Positions 9,629-19,693 are shown, numbered from the stretch's first letter. The stretch is 64,000 nucleotides of DNA from JANXQZ01 sp038225555 (GCA_038225555.1 JBBRRB010000027.1:1-64000); one strand, 5' to 3'. The notes: generated from the sequence alone by a model not told the origin. Numbers and translations are program-made.

Positions 9629-9939
9629 TCAGTCGAGCTTCTCGGGTTGCAACTCGATATGCTTCTCTCCGGCGGCCTTCTTCTCAAGGTACTTCTTCAC
9701 CCAAGCGGCCCAGCTTTTTCCAGCAGCGGTATCGCGTCCGGTGAAGGCCAGGTCGGCGATGTCCGCGTAAGCGATTGAGACCTTCTCGTCCCGATCTTTT
9801 GGAAAGAGCCTTACAAACGAATCGGCCAGCGTTTGCCCAGCGCGACGGTCGAAGACATAACCTTCAATTTGACTCCCGTCCTTGCGCGTGATCGTGACAT
9901 CTCCGCGATAGTCGAACGCCTTCTCTAACTCGTCGGCGA

Positions 9940-9943
<4 letters not shown>
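9629..9943 (-). CDS. Small conserved hypothetical protein linked to hpnH
   Basis: A 104-residue soluble protein with no signal peptide. Its first half (YRGDVTITRKDGSQIEGYVFDRR) reads like a small beta-barrel. Its C-terminal half is a basic helix (SWAAWVKKYLEKKAAGEK). The ATG overlaps the hpnH stop by 4 bases (ATGA), which argues for translational coupling. Similar short genes next to hpnH are familiar to me from acidobacterial genomes, but I know no function. It may affect hopanoid synthesis or an unrelated housekeeping step. Confidence 0.6.
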
Positions 9944-11037
<1,094 letters not shown>

Positions 11038-11081
11038 ATTCTTATCGAATCACAAACGCGAACTCTCCTTCGCTTTTTACC

Positions 11082-11112
11082 ATTATACCTGCGATACTGT
11101 CAATGAATTCGC
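11082..11112. promoter_or_regulatory. Divergent control region between hpnH and the TetR gene
   Basis: On the minus strand a perfect TATAAT occupies 11087-11082, about 45 bases before the hpnH start. A TTGACA lies at 11103-11098, but only 10 bases from it, too close to be its -35 box. An imperfect inverted repeat with GCGA/TCGC-type ends spans 11091-11112, immediately before the TetR start. Inference: a promoter for hpnH with a possible autoregulatory TetR operator beside it. Confidence 0.35.
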
Positions 11113-11700
11113 ATGCCAATCCGCCGAACACCGGTTCAGGAACGAAGCAACGATACGGTCCAGCAGATACTACGCGCCGCTTCCAATCTCCTGTGCATCA
11201 TGCCGCTCGAACAGATCACAACCAGCCGGATCGCAAACGAGGCTGGGGTCTCCGTCGGTGGGCTGTACCGCTTTTTTCCCGATAAACAAGCCATCCTGGA
11301 CGCAATTGCGGTTAAGGCGGTGGGGGAATTCCAAGGGATCGTGGAGCGGAGCTTGTCGGAAGTTCAGCCGGTGGATGGCCGGGCCTTGCTTGCGTTGATG
11401 ATTGACGCTTACGTGCGATTTCTAGATGGACACCCGGATTTTCGAACCATCGCGCTGGGCCGGCACGTCAGCGCGTTGACGCGGGAGAAGCAGGTGGAGG
11501 GGGGCGCGGGTCCGGCCGGACTCGTGAAGATGTTCCTGATGGGCGGCGAGGATTCAACCGGATTGAAGCTTAGGATCGCGATCGAGACTGGCGAGAGGCT
11601 GATCGATTTCGCGTTCAGCCAGCCAGAACCGACAGATCGCGAAAGGATTATTGCGGAGATGAAAGGCCTCTTGGCCGGCTATCTGTTTGGCGAAAGTTAG
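11113..11700 (+). CDS. TetR/AcrR family transcriptional regulator
   Basis: A 195-residue DNA-binding regulator. Its N-terminal helix-turn-helix is at about residues 35-58 (TTSRIANEAGVSVGGLYRFF followed by PDKQAIL), the classic TetR pattern. The ligand-binding half is not specific enough to name an effector. It is divergent from hpnH with 75 bases between them, so it may control itself and the hpnH-amtB row. Alternatively it may control the convergent quinone oxidoreductase. The last four bases (TTAG) are shared with the stop codon of that convergent gene, an unusually tight tail-to-tail arrangement. Confidence 0.85.
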   Translation: MPIRRTPVQERSNDTVQQILRAASNLLCIMPLEQITTSRIANEAGVSVGGLYRFFPDKQAILDAIAVKAVGEFQGIVERSLSEVQPVDGRALLALMIDAYVRFLDGHPDFRTIALGRHVSALTREKQVEGGAGPAGLVKMFLMGGEDSTGLKLRIAIETGERLIDFAFSQPEPTDRERIIAEMKGLLAGYLFGES

Positions 11701-12683
11701 GCGACCAAGGCCGCCTTCCCGAGGACCTTTCGATCAGCCAAGTCGCGCAACGCTTGAGGTGCCTGGGCCAAGCGGTAACTTACCGGCTCCGGCGGCTGAA
11801 TCTTGCCCTCTTCAAACAGCTTAGTCAGTGCAGCTTGCGCTTCGGCGGGATAGCCAGGATTCAACTGGGCATGGCCGCCCCAGACCGCGCCGACCACGGA
11901 CATGTTTTTCAATAAAATACGATTTGCCGCGATCGACGGAATGCGCCCGCTGGCAAACCCGATCACCAGGAGTCTGCCATAGGGAGCAATGCACTTGGTG
12001 GAAAGGTCGAATACATCTCCTCCGACCGGGTCGTAAATCACGTCCGCGCCTCGTCCCTCCGTGATCTTCTTCACCTCGTCCACCCAACTCGGATCATTGT
12101 AGAGAATGGCGTGGTCGGCTCCCTGCCGCTTGCAAAAATCCAGCTTGTCGGCGCTTCCCGCAGTAGCGATCACTTTCGCGCCAAACGCCTTGCCCAACTG
12201 AAGGGCCGAGGTGCCCACCCCGCTCGCGCCGGCGTGAACCAAAAGCCACTCGCCCAACTGCAGCGCGGCGCGGTTGACCAAGGCGAAGTAGGACGTTTGA
12301 TACACCACCGGCATTGCGGCCGCGGCAGGAAACGCCATCCCCGCCGGGAGTGGAAACGTGCGGCTGGCCTCGGCGATAGAATATTCCGCCATTCCACCTT
12401 GAAAGACGAGCGCGATCACTCTGTCGCCCTTGGTAAAGTCCGACACGTCCGGGCCAATCGCATCGATCACGCCTGAGACCTCCGCGCCCGGTGTGAACGG
12501 AAACGGCGGCTTGATCTGATACTTCCCCTGAATCTGGAGGATATCGAAGAAGTTGAGGCCGGCCGCGAGGTTGCGAATACGGACTTGGCCGCGTCCTGGG
12601 TCGGGTATTCCGACCTCCGCGAACTGCATAGTCTCCGGCTCGCCCCACGCGCGTACTTGCCAAGCTTTCATGTTCCAGGTCAT
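11697..12683 (-). CDS. Zinc-independent medium-chain dehydrogenase, NADPH:quinone oxidoreductase type
   Basis: A 328-residue MDR-superfamily reductase. The open frame extends to 12800, but the ATG at 12683 is chosen: GGTGA precedes it, and the upstream extension would run into the divergent comM-like gene. The GroES-like half contains PGAEVSGVIDAIGPDV. The Rossmann half contains HAGASGVGTSALQLGKAFGA, the NADPH-binding signature of the QOR subgroup, and RGADVIYDPVGGDVF. Zinc-ligand cysteines typical of alcohol dehydrogenases are absent. Substrate unknown; quinones or enoyl compounds are likely for the subgroup. Confidence 0.85.
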   Translation of the reverse strand: MTWNMKAWQVRAWGEPETMQFAEVGIPDPGRGQVRIRNLAAGLNFFDILQIQGKYQIKPPFPFTPGAEVSGVIDAIGPDVSDFTKGDRVIALVFQGGMAEYSIAEASRTFPLPAGMAFPAAAAMPVVYQTSYFALVNRAALQLGEWLLVHAGASGVGTSALQLGKAFGAKVIATAGSADKLDFCKRQGADHAILYNDPSWVDEVKKITEGRGADVIYDPVGGDVFDLSTKCIAPYGRLLVIGFASGRIPSIAANRILLKNMSVVGAVWGGHAQLNPGYPAEAQAALTKLFEEGKIQPPEPVSYRLAQAPQALRDLADRKVLGKAALVA

Positions 12684-12749
12684 CGTATCACCGTGGGCGA
12701 ATGGCGAATACATTGAGAATCGGCGGACGCGATTCGCACTAATCAAGAC

Positions 12750-14270
12750 ATGGCATTGTTCCGTACTCGCAGCGCGGCCGTTTTCGGGATCGACGCGCAC
12801 CTGATCGACGTTGAGGTGGATATGTATGCCGGCGGCAACTCCCGCGATTTCGTGACGGTCGGGATGCCCGACACCGCCGTGCGGGAGAGCCGCGAGCGCA
12901 TTAAATCCGCACTGATTAACTCCGGATTCGGCTATCCGAACAAATCGGTGACGATCAATCTGGCACCGGCAAATGTTCGCAAGGAAGGCGCAGGGTTCGA
13001 TCTCCCGATGGCATTAGGAATCTTGGGAGCGATGGGAACGGTGCAGCGCTCGGACGCCCATTTGCTGGTCGGCGAACTCTCCCTGGATGGAACCTTGCGC
13101 CCGGTGCGCGGGGCCCTGTCGATGGCGGTGTGCGCTCGTCGGCAGGGGATCCCGAACTTGTTGGTCCCCGCCGATAATGCGGCTGAAGCGGCAGTGGCGG
13201 AAGGCGTGAGCGTTTTTGGAATGAGGCATCTGAGCGAGGTGGTTGCGTTCTTGAACCAACCTGACAAGTTTCAGCCAGCGGTCTCGCCAACAGTCGCTCA
13301 AGCCGTGCTCGACGGTTCGACTCCAGATTTTCGCGACGTGCGAGGGCAGACTGCTGCCAAGCGAGCGCTCGAGGTGGCGGCTGCAGGTGCCCACAACGTG
13401 CTGATGATCGGACCGCCTGGGTCGGGGAAAACCATGCTCGCCAAGCGATTCGGCGGTATCCTGCCGCCGCTCACGTTTCAGGAGGCGCTCCAGACTACGC
13501 AGGTTTACAGCGTGGCCGGGTTGCTCCCTCGCGGTGCAGGTCTGCTCTCACAGCGGCCTTTCCGATCCCCGCATCACACCGTTTCCGACGCGGGCTTAAT
13601 TGGAGGAGGATCGGGAACGCCCAGACCGGGAGAAGTAAGTCTCGCCCATCACGGAGTGCTGTTCCTGGATGAGTTGCCCGAATTTCCACGCAATGTGCTC
13701 GAGATGCTGCGGCAGCCTTTGGAAGAAGGCACGGTGACGCTGGCTCGCAGCGCCATGACACTCTCCTTTCCGTCCAATTTTATATTGATCTCGGCGATGA
13801 ATCCCTGCCCTTGCGGGTTCTTTTCGGATCCGACTCGAGAATGCCGATGCACAGGCGCAATCATCCAGCGCTATCTCAGCAAGGTAAGCGGACCTCTGCT
13901 TGATCGTATTGATCTGCACGTGGAAGTGCCAGCGGTGCCTTATAAGGAGTTGCGGTCCAAAGACAACGGCACCGGCTCGCGCGAAATGCGCGAGCGTGTC
14001 CAAGCTGCGCGGGATATTCAGCAACAGCGCGGATTCTACAACGCGCAAATCCCCTCCCGGTTGATCAGGAACATTTGTGCTCTGGACGATGCTGGGGAGC
14101 GGACCCTGGAGATGGCGGTTCGCAAGATGGGCCTCAGTGCCCGCGCCCACGACCGGATTTTGAAGGTAGCGCGCACCATCGCAGATCTTGACCGGTCTGA
14201 GTCGGTAACGGCGAAGCACCTAGCAGAAGCGGTCCAGTACAGAAGTCTGGACAGGAATTACTGGACATGA
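12750..14270 (+). CDS. comM: YifB/ComM-family magnesium chelatase-like AAA+ ATPase
   Basis: A 506-residue protein of standard family length. The N-terminal ChlI-like fold (about 1-170, including GMPDTAVRESRERI) is followed by an AAA+ module. Its Walker A is GPPGSGKT (221-228) and Walker B is LFLDEL (304-309). A cysteine cluster sits in MNPCPCGFFSDPTRECRC, and the Mg-chelatase C-terminal domain ends the protein. Known: ComM is a hexameric helicase that helps branch migration during natural transformation. It stands divergent from the oxidoreductase, with the toxin-antitoxin pair 45 bases downstream. The presence of the gene alone does not prove natural competence. Confidence 0.9.
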   Translation: MALFRTRSAAVFGIDAHLIDVEVDMYAGGNSRDFVTVGMPDTAVRESRERIKSALINSGFGYPNKSVTINLAPANVRKEGAGFDLPMALGILGAMGTVQRSDAHLLVGELSLDGTLRPVRGALSMAVCARRQGIPNLLVPADNAAEAAVAEGVSVFGMRHLSEVVAFLNQPDKFQPAVSPTVAQAVLDGSTPDFRDVRGQTAAKRALEVAAAGAHNVLMIGPPGSGKTMLAKRFGGILPPLTFQEALQTTQVYSVAGLLPRGAGLLSQRPFRSPHHTVSDAGLIGGGSGTPRPGEVSLAHHGVLFLDELPEFPRNVLEMLRQPLEEGTVTLARSAMTLSFPSNFILISAMNPCPCGFFSDPTRECRCTGAIIQRYLSKVSGPLLDRIDLHVEVPAVPYKELRSKDNGTGSREMRERVQAARDIQQQRGFYNAQIPSRLIRNICALDDAGERTLEMAVRKMGLSARAHDRILKVARTIADLDRSESVTAKHLAEAVQYRSLDRNYWT

Positions 14271-14278
14271 AATTACAA

Positions 14279-14317
14279 TTGACTACATGCATATCGATGT
14301 GCCATAATCATGCATAT
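14279..14317 (+). promoter_or_regulatory. Promoter and repeat operator of the VapBC pair, apparently leaderless
   Basis: TTGACT (14279-14284) and CATAAT (14303-14308) are 18 bases apart, a good sigma-70-type pair. Transcription would start near 14315-14316, on or next to the ATG at 14316, leaving no room for a ribosome-binding site. The 9-mer CATGCATAT occurs twice (14286-14294 and 14309-14317), 23 bases apart, bracketing the -10 box. This is a plausible autorepression site for the VapBC complex. Confidence 0.55.
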
Positions 14318-14510
14318 GAGAACAACGCTGGATTTGAAAGAAGACCTGATTCAGAAAGCACGCGAGATGACTGGAATTCAAGAGAAAACCGCGCTGGTGC
14401 ATGCCGGATTGAAGGCCCTCATCGAGCGCGGCGCGGCACAACGGTTGGCTGCGTTAGGCGCCACAATGCCGGAACTGAAACCCGCGCGCCGGCGGACAGT
14501 TCAGACATGA
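14316..14510 (+). CDS. VapB-type antitoxin
   Basis: A 64-residue antitoxin (two more residues if the ATG at 14310 is used). The N-terminal half, MRTTLDLKEDLIQKAREMTG, is the ribbon-helix-helix DNA-binding part of the type II VapB family (DUF2191-like). The basic, proline-containing C-terminus would wrap the toxin. The stop overlaps the toxin start as ATGA. The ATG at 14316 is preferred because the predicted transcript begins there. Known: such antitoxins repress their own promoter with the toxin as co-repressor. Confidence 0.85.
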   Translation: MRTTLDLKEDLIQKAREMTGIQEKTALVHAGLKALIERGAAQRLAALGATMPELKPARRRTVQT

Positions 14511-14899
14511 ATTTGGCCGACACCTCCGTTTGGATTCATTTCTTTCGATATGGGGATAGCCAATTCGAAGAAATGTTGGTGTCAGGCCATGTCGCGATTC
14601 ACGATCTAATTCTCGGGGAGCTCGCTTGCGGGAACCTCAGCAATCGGACTAGAACGATGGCGGACTTGCGGCAGCTCCCGCGCATCGCTTCCGCCACTAC
14701 CGATGAGGTGCTCTTCCTCATCGAAGAAGCTCGGCTGTATGGCCGAGGATTGGGCTGGGTAGATATGCACCTGCTGGCATCGTCTCGCCTCGGCCAAGTG
14801 GGTCTCTTCACATTTGATGAGGCGCTTCGAACGGCAGCGACCGATCTCGGCGTAGCTGCCAGAATCAATGCAACTCGGGCAAGCGAACGGCGAGGGTAA
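14507..14899 (+). CDS. VapC-type PIN-domain ribonuclease toxin
   Basis: A 130-residue PIN nuclease. The frame is open upstream to 14267, but the ATG at 14507, overlapping the antitoxin stop, is the obvious start. All acidic metal ligands expected for PIN domains are present: D5 (LADTSVW), E38 (LGELACG), D86 (GWVDMHLL) and D104 (FTFDEAL). The toxin therefore appears active. Known: VapC toxins cut tRNA or rRNA at single sites; the target here cannot be read from sequence. Confidence 0.9.
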   Translation: MNLADTSVWIHFFRYGDSQFEEMLVSGHVAIHDLILGELACGNLSNRTRTMADLRQLPRIASATTDEVLFLIEEARLYGRGLGWVDMHLLASSRLGQVGLFTFDEALRTAATDLGVAARINATRASERRG

Positions 14900-15020
14900 G
14901 TTCCAGTTTACTTGCGGAGCAGCCGCCAAAAACCGAGCGGCCGCGCTACTTGCTCGCGGCGGGCGTGATTTCAACGCGACGCGCGGGATCTACTCGAATC
15001 CGCCGGGCATCCTGGTCCCA

Positions 15021-15192
15021 TCAATGTTTCGCGCATTCTCTTGATTCCGCGGCGGTAAAAAACATCGAGCCGTGAGCCAGCCAATCGTACTCGCGTGCGG
15101 TCCAGACGTCAGCCATCAGCCCATGACCTGAGTGTTCGCCTGATCGGAGTAAAACATGTCCGATTTCGTGGGCAATGACATGCGCGAGCTAG
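15021..15192 (-). pseudogene. C-terminal fragment of a zincin metalloprotease
   Basis: On the minus strand, in a frame with no start codon, the translation reads LAHVIAHEIGHVLLRSGEHS, then GLMADVW, and ends at a stop at 15021. HEIGHVLLRSGEH is a complete HExxHxxxxxxH zinc site, and the GLM that follows resembles a Met-turn. An in-frame TAG sits just upstream at about 15193-15195, and nothing protease-like follows to the right. Inference: this is the tail of a secreted acidobacterial zincin whose 5' part was deleted. The break lies where the kinase-propeller remnant on the other strand begins. Confidence 0.6.
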
Positions 15193-16725
15193 GTGCCCCC
15201 ACAAAACCCGAGGCCGGCACGGCTTCCAGGCCAGCGCGCCCTTTCGGGCCGTTATGGTTCAGTCTGATTCTCGTTGCCGCGTTGGCCTCTGCGGCCACCA
15301 TTTGGCTCACAGCTCGAAAACAACCGCAATCTGGCAGTCCCTCGAAGCCCATTCCGATCACCTCCTATCCCGGTTCCGAGAGGACACCGAGCTTCTCCCC
15401 CGACGGAAATCAAGTTGCGTTTACTTGGGATGAGGGGAAAGGGGAACCGCACCTGTATATCAAGCAGATAGGGCGCGGGGAGCCGTTGCGGATTGTGTCC
15501 TCATCTGGCGCGGTGTATGGGCCAGCTTGGTCCCGCGACGGCCAGCAGATCGCCTTTGTTCGCAGGCTGGAACAGTCCAAGTTGGCAGCCTTTGTCGTTC
15601 CCGAGCTGGGTGGCGTGGAGCGGAAGGTCGCCGAGTTTCATCCTCCCTACATCGCCATACAGTACTCTACGAGTGCGGTGTCGCGGTGGCTGGATTGGAC
15701 GCCGGATAGCAAACACTTGGTTGTGACCGGCGCGGATTCCGCAGATCGACGTCCAGGGCTGTTCCTTGTGAGTGTCGATACAGGCGAGCGGCAGTGGATC
15801 ACAAGTGTTAAAAAAAGAGAAAGGGCCGACTTCAGCCGGGCCGTATCCCCGGACGGCAGGACTCTTGCTTACTGCCGCGTGACATCGCTGTTAACCACGG
15901 AGCTCTACGTTGTCCCGGGCTCTAATGACTTGCCTCCTTTGGTTGAGCCACGGAGATTGACAGTGGGCGGAGGCCTCGCATGCTTCAGTCCAGCGTGGGC
16001 ACCGGGTGGGCGCGAAGTCGTAGCCTTTGAGCATCGGGTGACAGGGATTAATATATGGCGTCAGCTTCGGTCTGGTCCAAACCCGATCCAGCCGCCAGTG
16101 CATTTGATCGAGTCGACAGCCGTGGAAAGCAGTGCGCAATATTCTCCGGATGGCGCACATATCGTGTTCCAATCATTTCGTTCCGGCAACTGGGAAATCT
16201 GGGTGTGCGGGGGCGATGGCAGCCACTGCGTGCAGTTGACGTCGATGGGCGGCCCGCATACTGGCTCGCCTCGCTGGTCGCCGGATGGAAAGCAGATCGC
16301 CTTCGACTCCAACACATCCGGCAACTTCGAGATTTGGGTAGTGGATGCGAACGGAGGTCCGGCCCGCCGGCTTACGTACAATCCGGCTGGCGCGGCTGCG
16401 CCGAGCTGGTCGGCGGACGGCAAAGCAATCTATTTTATGTCGTCCCGAAGCAATGCTCTTCAGATATGGAAGATGCCCGCCGTTGGCGGCGCAGCCCTAC
16501 AAGTCACAAAAGACGGAGGGTCCGCGGGTCTGGAAGCACCGGCAGACCGGTGGAGTAACAGGACTGCGGTGCCTGATGATGAAGACACGCGAGGATCATA
16601 TGATTGCGCTGATCCCCAAGAGCGTCGCTCTTGGACTGAGCCTGTCACCTGACGGCAGATATCTTCTGTACTCGCCGATCGATCCGCAGGGCAGCGATCT
16701 GATGCTCATTGATCATTTTCAGTAA
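15156..16725 (+). pseudogene. Remnant of a Ser/Thr kinase - WD40 (PD40) propeller protein
   Basis: The open frame 15156-16652 (498 codons) has one membrane helix (LWFSLILVAALASAATIWL, about residues 30-48). At least five TolB/PD40 blades follow (TPSFSPDGNQVAFTW, GPAWSRDGQQIAF, SPRWSPDGKQIAF and similar). Known: in Solibacter-type genomes this helix-plus-propeller is normally the C-terminal half of a membrane Ser/Thr kinase. Here no kinase domain precedes it, and the first dozen residues are antisense to the zincin fragment. The end is also damaged: the usual C-terminal blade (LGLSLSPDGRYLLYSPIDPQ, then GSDLMLIDHFQ) appears in a different frame, finishing at 16725. About a hundred residues seem to be missing in between. 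Truncated at both ends; probably non-functional, although the first frame could still make a membrane-anchored propeller. Confidence 0.65.
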
Positions 16726-16765
16726 TGCAGGGCTAAATCCTGTATGCTGTTGTGTACCCGAATCC

Positions 16766-17779
16766 ATGGCCAGACTAGCGAAGATTTCCACGATATTATT
16801 CTTCACATGCGGCTTGCAAGCACAGGAGCAGGCGCTTCGGCTGGGCAAGTTAACCACCACGCAAGCCACCGTTCTGAAAGCGTCGCCGAAAAACTCGGCA
16901 CCCACCCTAAAGACTCTGCCGTCCGGATCCGATCTGGACTGGATCGAAGGCGTCCAAAAGGGCAACTTCTACCGGGTCGCTACTTCAAAAGGCCCGGTCG
17001 GTTGGGTGCCAGTCTCGTCCGTGAACAAAGTGAGCGATCCGCCTCCGGCGCCAACTCCGGGGGAGATCACCGAGGCCGCTTCAAAGTGCTTTCCCACCCT
17101 GGATGCGTGTCCCATAAACGGTTGTGAGCAGGAAGGAACGGCCCATGCTTTGATGAATCAGTCCAAACGAACCTTCGCCACCGGCACGCCAACCACGATC
17201 CACTTCTCTGATTTTTCTCTTCTCCAAGACGCCGCCGATCCAGTGGTGGGGCAGGGTCACGAGATCCCTGACCGCTCGGTGCTTCAGAACCTACAGGTCG
17301 GATCTCAAACATTGGGCGAAGGCAGCGCCGTAAAAATTGTTGCGTTTTTGGCGAGCGGTCCTGCGGGTCCCCATCCGAATACGGGCGAGTCAGTCAACTG
17401 CAACATCAAGACGCCGCAGAGCAACGACTTCCACATTCCCGTCACCGAGAATAAGAGCGAGACGGAATTCGACGGCATTGTCGTAGAAATGATTCCCCAG
17501 GGACAGAACTCAGGCGAAGTTCGCAGCGCGGGCTGGAACCTTACCAAGCTCACTGGCCTGAAAACCAAGCAACGTCAGGTCAAGATTTCCGGCAAGCTGT
17601 TCTATGACAATGCGCACGTCATCAATGGAGATGCCCAGAACCCGCTGCAAAGCCAGCCCAAGCGATTCAGCCTTTGGGAGATTCACCCGGTCTCGCAATT
17701 TTTCGTCTGCAAGCGAACAACGAACAACTGCAACATCGATACAGACAGCGACTGGACCCCGCTCGAGAAAGCTCCATAG
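16766..17779 (+). CDS. Secreted SH3-domain protein of unknown function
   Basis: A 337-residue protein. The ATG at 16766 is chosen because it begins a clean signal peptide (MARLAKISTILFFTCGLQAQ). Residues about 25-85 form a bacterial SH3 domain (ATVLKASPKNSAPTLKTLPSG through GPVGWVPVSSV), a type that often binds peptidoglycan or another ligand. The remaining region contains paired cysteines (CFPTLDACPINGC, CNIKT, FFVCKRTTNNCN), suggesting disulfides. The C-terminus resembles a nuclease-like extracellular fold only loosely (WEIHPVSQFFVC), and I do not claim activity. The next gene, a subtilisin-like protease, starts 9 bases downstream, so the two are probably co-transcribed. Confidence 0.75.
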   Translation: MARLAKISTILFFTCGLQAQEQALRLGKLTTTQATVLKASPKNSAPTLKTLPSGSDLDWIEGVQKGNFYRVATSKGPVGWVPVSSVNKVSDPPPAPTPGEITEAASKCFPTLDACPINGCEQEGTAHALMNQSKRTFATGTPTTIHFSDFSLLQDAADPVVGQGHEIPDRSVLQNLQVGSQTLGEGSAVKIVAFLASGPAGPHPNTGESVNCNIKTPQSNDFHIPVTENKSETEFDGIVVEMIPQGQNSGEVRSAGWNLTKLTGLKTKQRQVKISGKLFYDNAHVINGDAQNPLQSQPKRFSLWEIHPVSQFFVCKRTTNNCNIDTDSDWTPLEKAP

Positions 17780-17788
17780 GATGTTGTT

Positions 17789-19606
17789 ATGCCGGACCGC
17801 TATTCGCTGGATGCTCTGGAAGAACGGAAACCTGCCGTATTGACCGATCTGGACCCCAGGCTGCAGGGGGTCGCGATCGCGTGGCGGGAGGTGGAGAATT
17901 TCGCATTTGACTTCGATCCGCTGGCCGAAGTGCCGGAGATCTCCGTCATCGCGCTGGTGACCGACATTCGCGCCTGGGAACTGATTCCCGGCGTTCGCCC
18001 GGGTATCTCGATTCCGAGACAGATCGCGGAGGATCACGATCTCGTCACCGGGCGGATCGCCACCACGGCTATCGAGACCGTGAGGCAGCAGCCCTGCGTC
18101 GTAAGCCTCAAGGGTGCTCACCTGCTGCATGGGCAATTGCTTACGACCGTACCGGATTTGGGCGTTGCCGCGCTTCCGCCGGGTTGTCAAGCCAACTCAG
18201 GTCGCGGGGTGGTGGTGGGCATCGTGGATTTCGGGTGCGATTTCGTTCATCAGAACTTTCGCAACGCGGACGGAAGCACGAGGCTGCAGGCCATATGGGA
18301 CCAGAACGGCAAGCCCGCCACTGCCGGTGTAAAGTTTGGCCATGTATATCTCGCGCCGGAAATCAATGCCGCGCTGCAGAGGCCGGATCCGTACGCTGCG
18401 CTTGGGTACTCGCCCCCGAACGCGGCGCATGGCACCCACGTGATGGATATCGCCGCTGGAAACGGACGCGGCTCGGGGCAAGCGGGCGTTGCTTCAGAAG
18501 CCGATTTGATTTTTGTGGAAGTAGCGGCGAATGCTGGCGGACAGAACGGAACCAGCGGCGTTGGAGACTCGGTGCAACTCCTCGAAGCCATCCAGTTTAT
18601 CTTCGACTACGCCGGCGATCGGCCTTGCGTAATCAACGTCTCGTTGGGCGCGAATGGCGGAGCGCACGATGGATCATCGCTGGTCGAACTCGGGCTTGAC
18701 CGTCTGGTGGACCAGCAGGCCAACCGATGCATCGTAGTAGCGGCGGGCAACGCCTTCTCCGACGGAATTCATGCTGTGGGGAAGCTGGCGCAAGGCGGCG
18801 CGGCGGATTTGAAGTTTGAAGTTGCCGAGGGCAATCCCACGGGCAGCGAATTGGAGATCTGGTACGCGGGTGCCGACCGGTTCGATGTAGACGTAATCGG
18901 GCCCGACGGAAAGCGGAGAGCGTCGGTTCCCGCTGGTCAGACTCGCACCATTGGTCAGGGACACTCGATCGCCGTGATGGTGGCCAGCCGTTTAGGCGAT
19001 CCGAATAACCGCGACAATCAGATATTCATTTCGCTCGATAAGGGCTTGCCTACTGGAACTTGGACCATTCGCCTGCATGGGACCACGGTTCAATACGGCG
19101 ATTTTCACGCCTGGATCGAGCGCAACGACCAGGGAGACACCGAGTTCACCAAGACTCAGCAGGACAACTCGCATACATTAGGGTCTCTGTCGTGCGGGCG
19201 GAAGTCGATCGTGGTGGGAGCGTATGACGCCCACACGCCCGCGTGTCCCATCTGCTTTGTTTCGAGCTCGGGTCCTACGCGCGATGGACGTCAAAAGCCC
19301 GACGTTTCTGCACATGGTCAAAATGTGATGGCGGCTCAGTCTCGAAGTCTGACGAAAACCACTAAGATGTCCGGCACGAGCATGGCGTGTCCCGCAGTGA
19401 CTGGAACGGTAGCGCTCTTATTGGCACAGGCGAAGGCTGCCGGGAGAAATCTCACCGCAGACAGGATTCAAGAACTGCTGAAGATGACGGCGCGGAACAC
19501 TCCGCCAGAGTCAGGTAGTTGGCACCCCCAGTTCGGCCACGGCAGGATCACAGCCACTGGCGCAATTGCAAAGCTAATGCGGGAAGGTGTTGTGGCGCGA
19601 CAATGA
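17789..19606 (+). CDS. Subtilisin-like serine protease (S8)
   Basis: A 605-residue S8-family protease. Catalytic residues are Asp147 (VVVGIVDFGCDF), His214 (AAHGTHVMDIAAG), oxyanion Asn321 (VVAAGN) and Ser531 (MSGTSMACPAVTG), all present. Two peculiarities: the usual Asp-Ser/Thr-Gly is DFG, and about 135 residues precede the catalytic Asp without any signal peptide. A further insert of about 180 residues (340-520) separates Asn and Ser and contains a beta-rich, PPC-like stretch. With no export signal, it may act inside the cell or leave by another route. It is coupled to the upstream secreted SH3 protein by a 9-base gap, so the two may be partners, for example substrate or inhibitor. Confidence 0.9.
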   Translation: MPDRYSLDALEERKPAVLTDLDPRLQGVAIAWREVENFAFDFDPLAEVPEISVIALVTDIRAWELIPGVRPGISIPRQIAEDHDLVTGRIATTAIETVRQQPCVVSLKGAHLLHGQLLTTVPDLGVAALPPGCQANSGRGVVVGIVDFGCDFVHQNFRNADGSTRLQAIWDQNGKPATAGVKFGHVYLAPEINAALQRPDPYAALGYSPPNAAHGTHVMDIAAGNGRGSGQAGVASEADLIFVEVAANAGGQNGTSGVGDSVQLLEAIQFIFDYAGDRPCVINVSLGANGGAHDGSSLVELGLDRLVDQQANRCIVVAAGNAFSDGIHAVGKLAQGGAADLKFEVAEGNPTGSELEIWYAGADRFDVDVIGPDGKRRASVPAGQTRTIGQGHSIAVMVASRLGDPNNRDNQIFISLDKGLPTGTWTIRLHGTTVQYGDFHAWIERNDQGDTEFTKTQQDNSHTLGSLSCGRKSIVVGAYDAHTPACPICFVSSSGPTRDGRQKPDVSAHGQNVMAAQSRSLTKTTKMSGTSMACPAVTGTVALLLAQAKAAGRNLTADRIQELLKMTARNTPPESGSWHPQFGHGRITATGAIAKLMREGVVARQ

Positions 19607-19693
19607 GGCCTGTTGCAAGTGTGCTAATTTAACGCGAGGATCAGGCGATTAAAATTTGGACGGGAACCTCTTCTATATCCACCAGCCCATGCC

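Noticed and set aside
11082..11103. Perfect sigma-70 promoter TTGACA/TATAAT for hpnH
   Set aside because: The two boxes are only 10 bases apart, so they cannot serve as a normal pair; at most the -10 is used.
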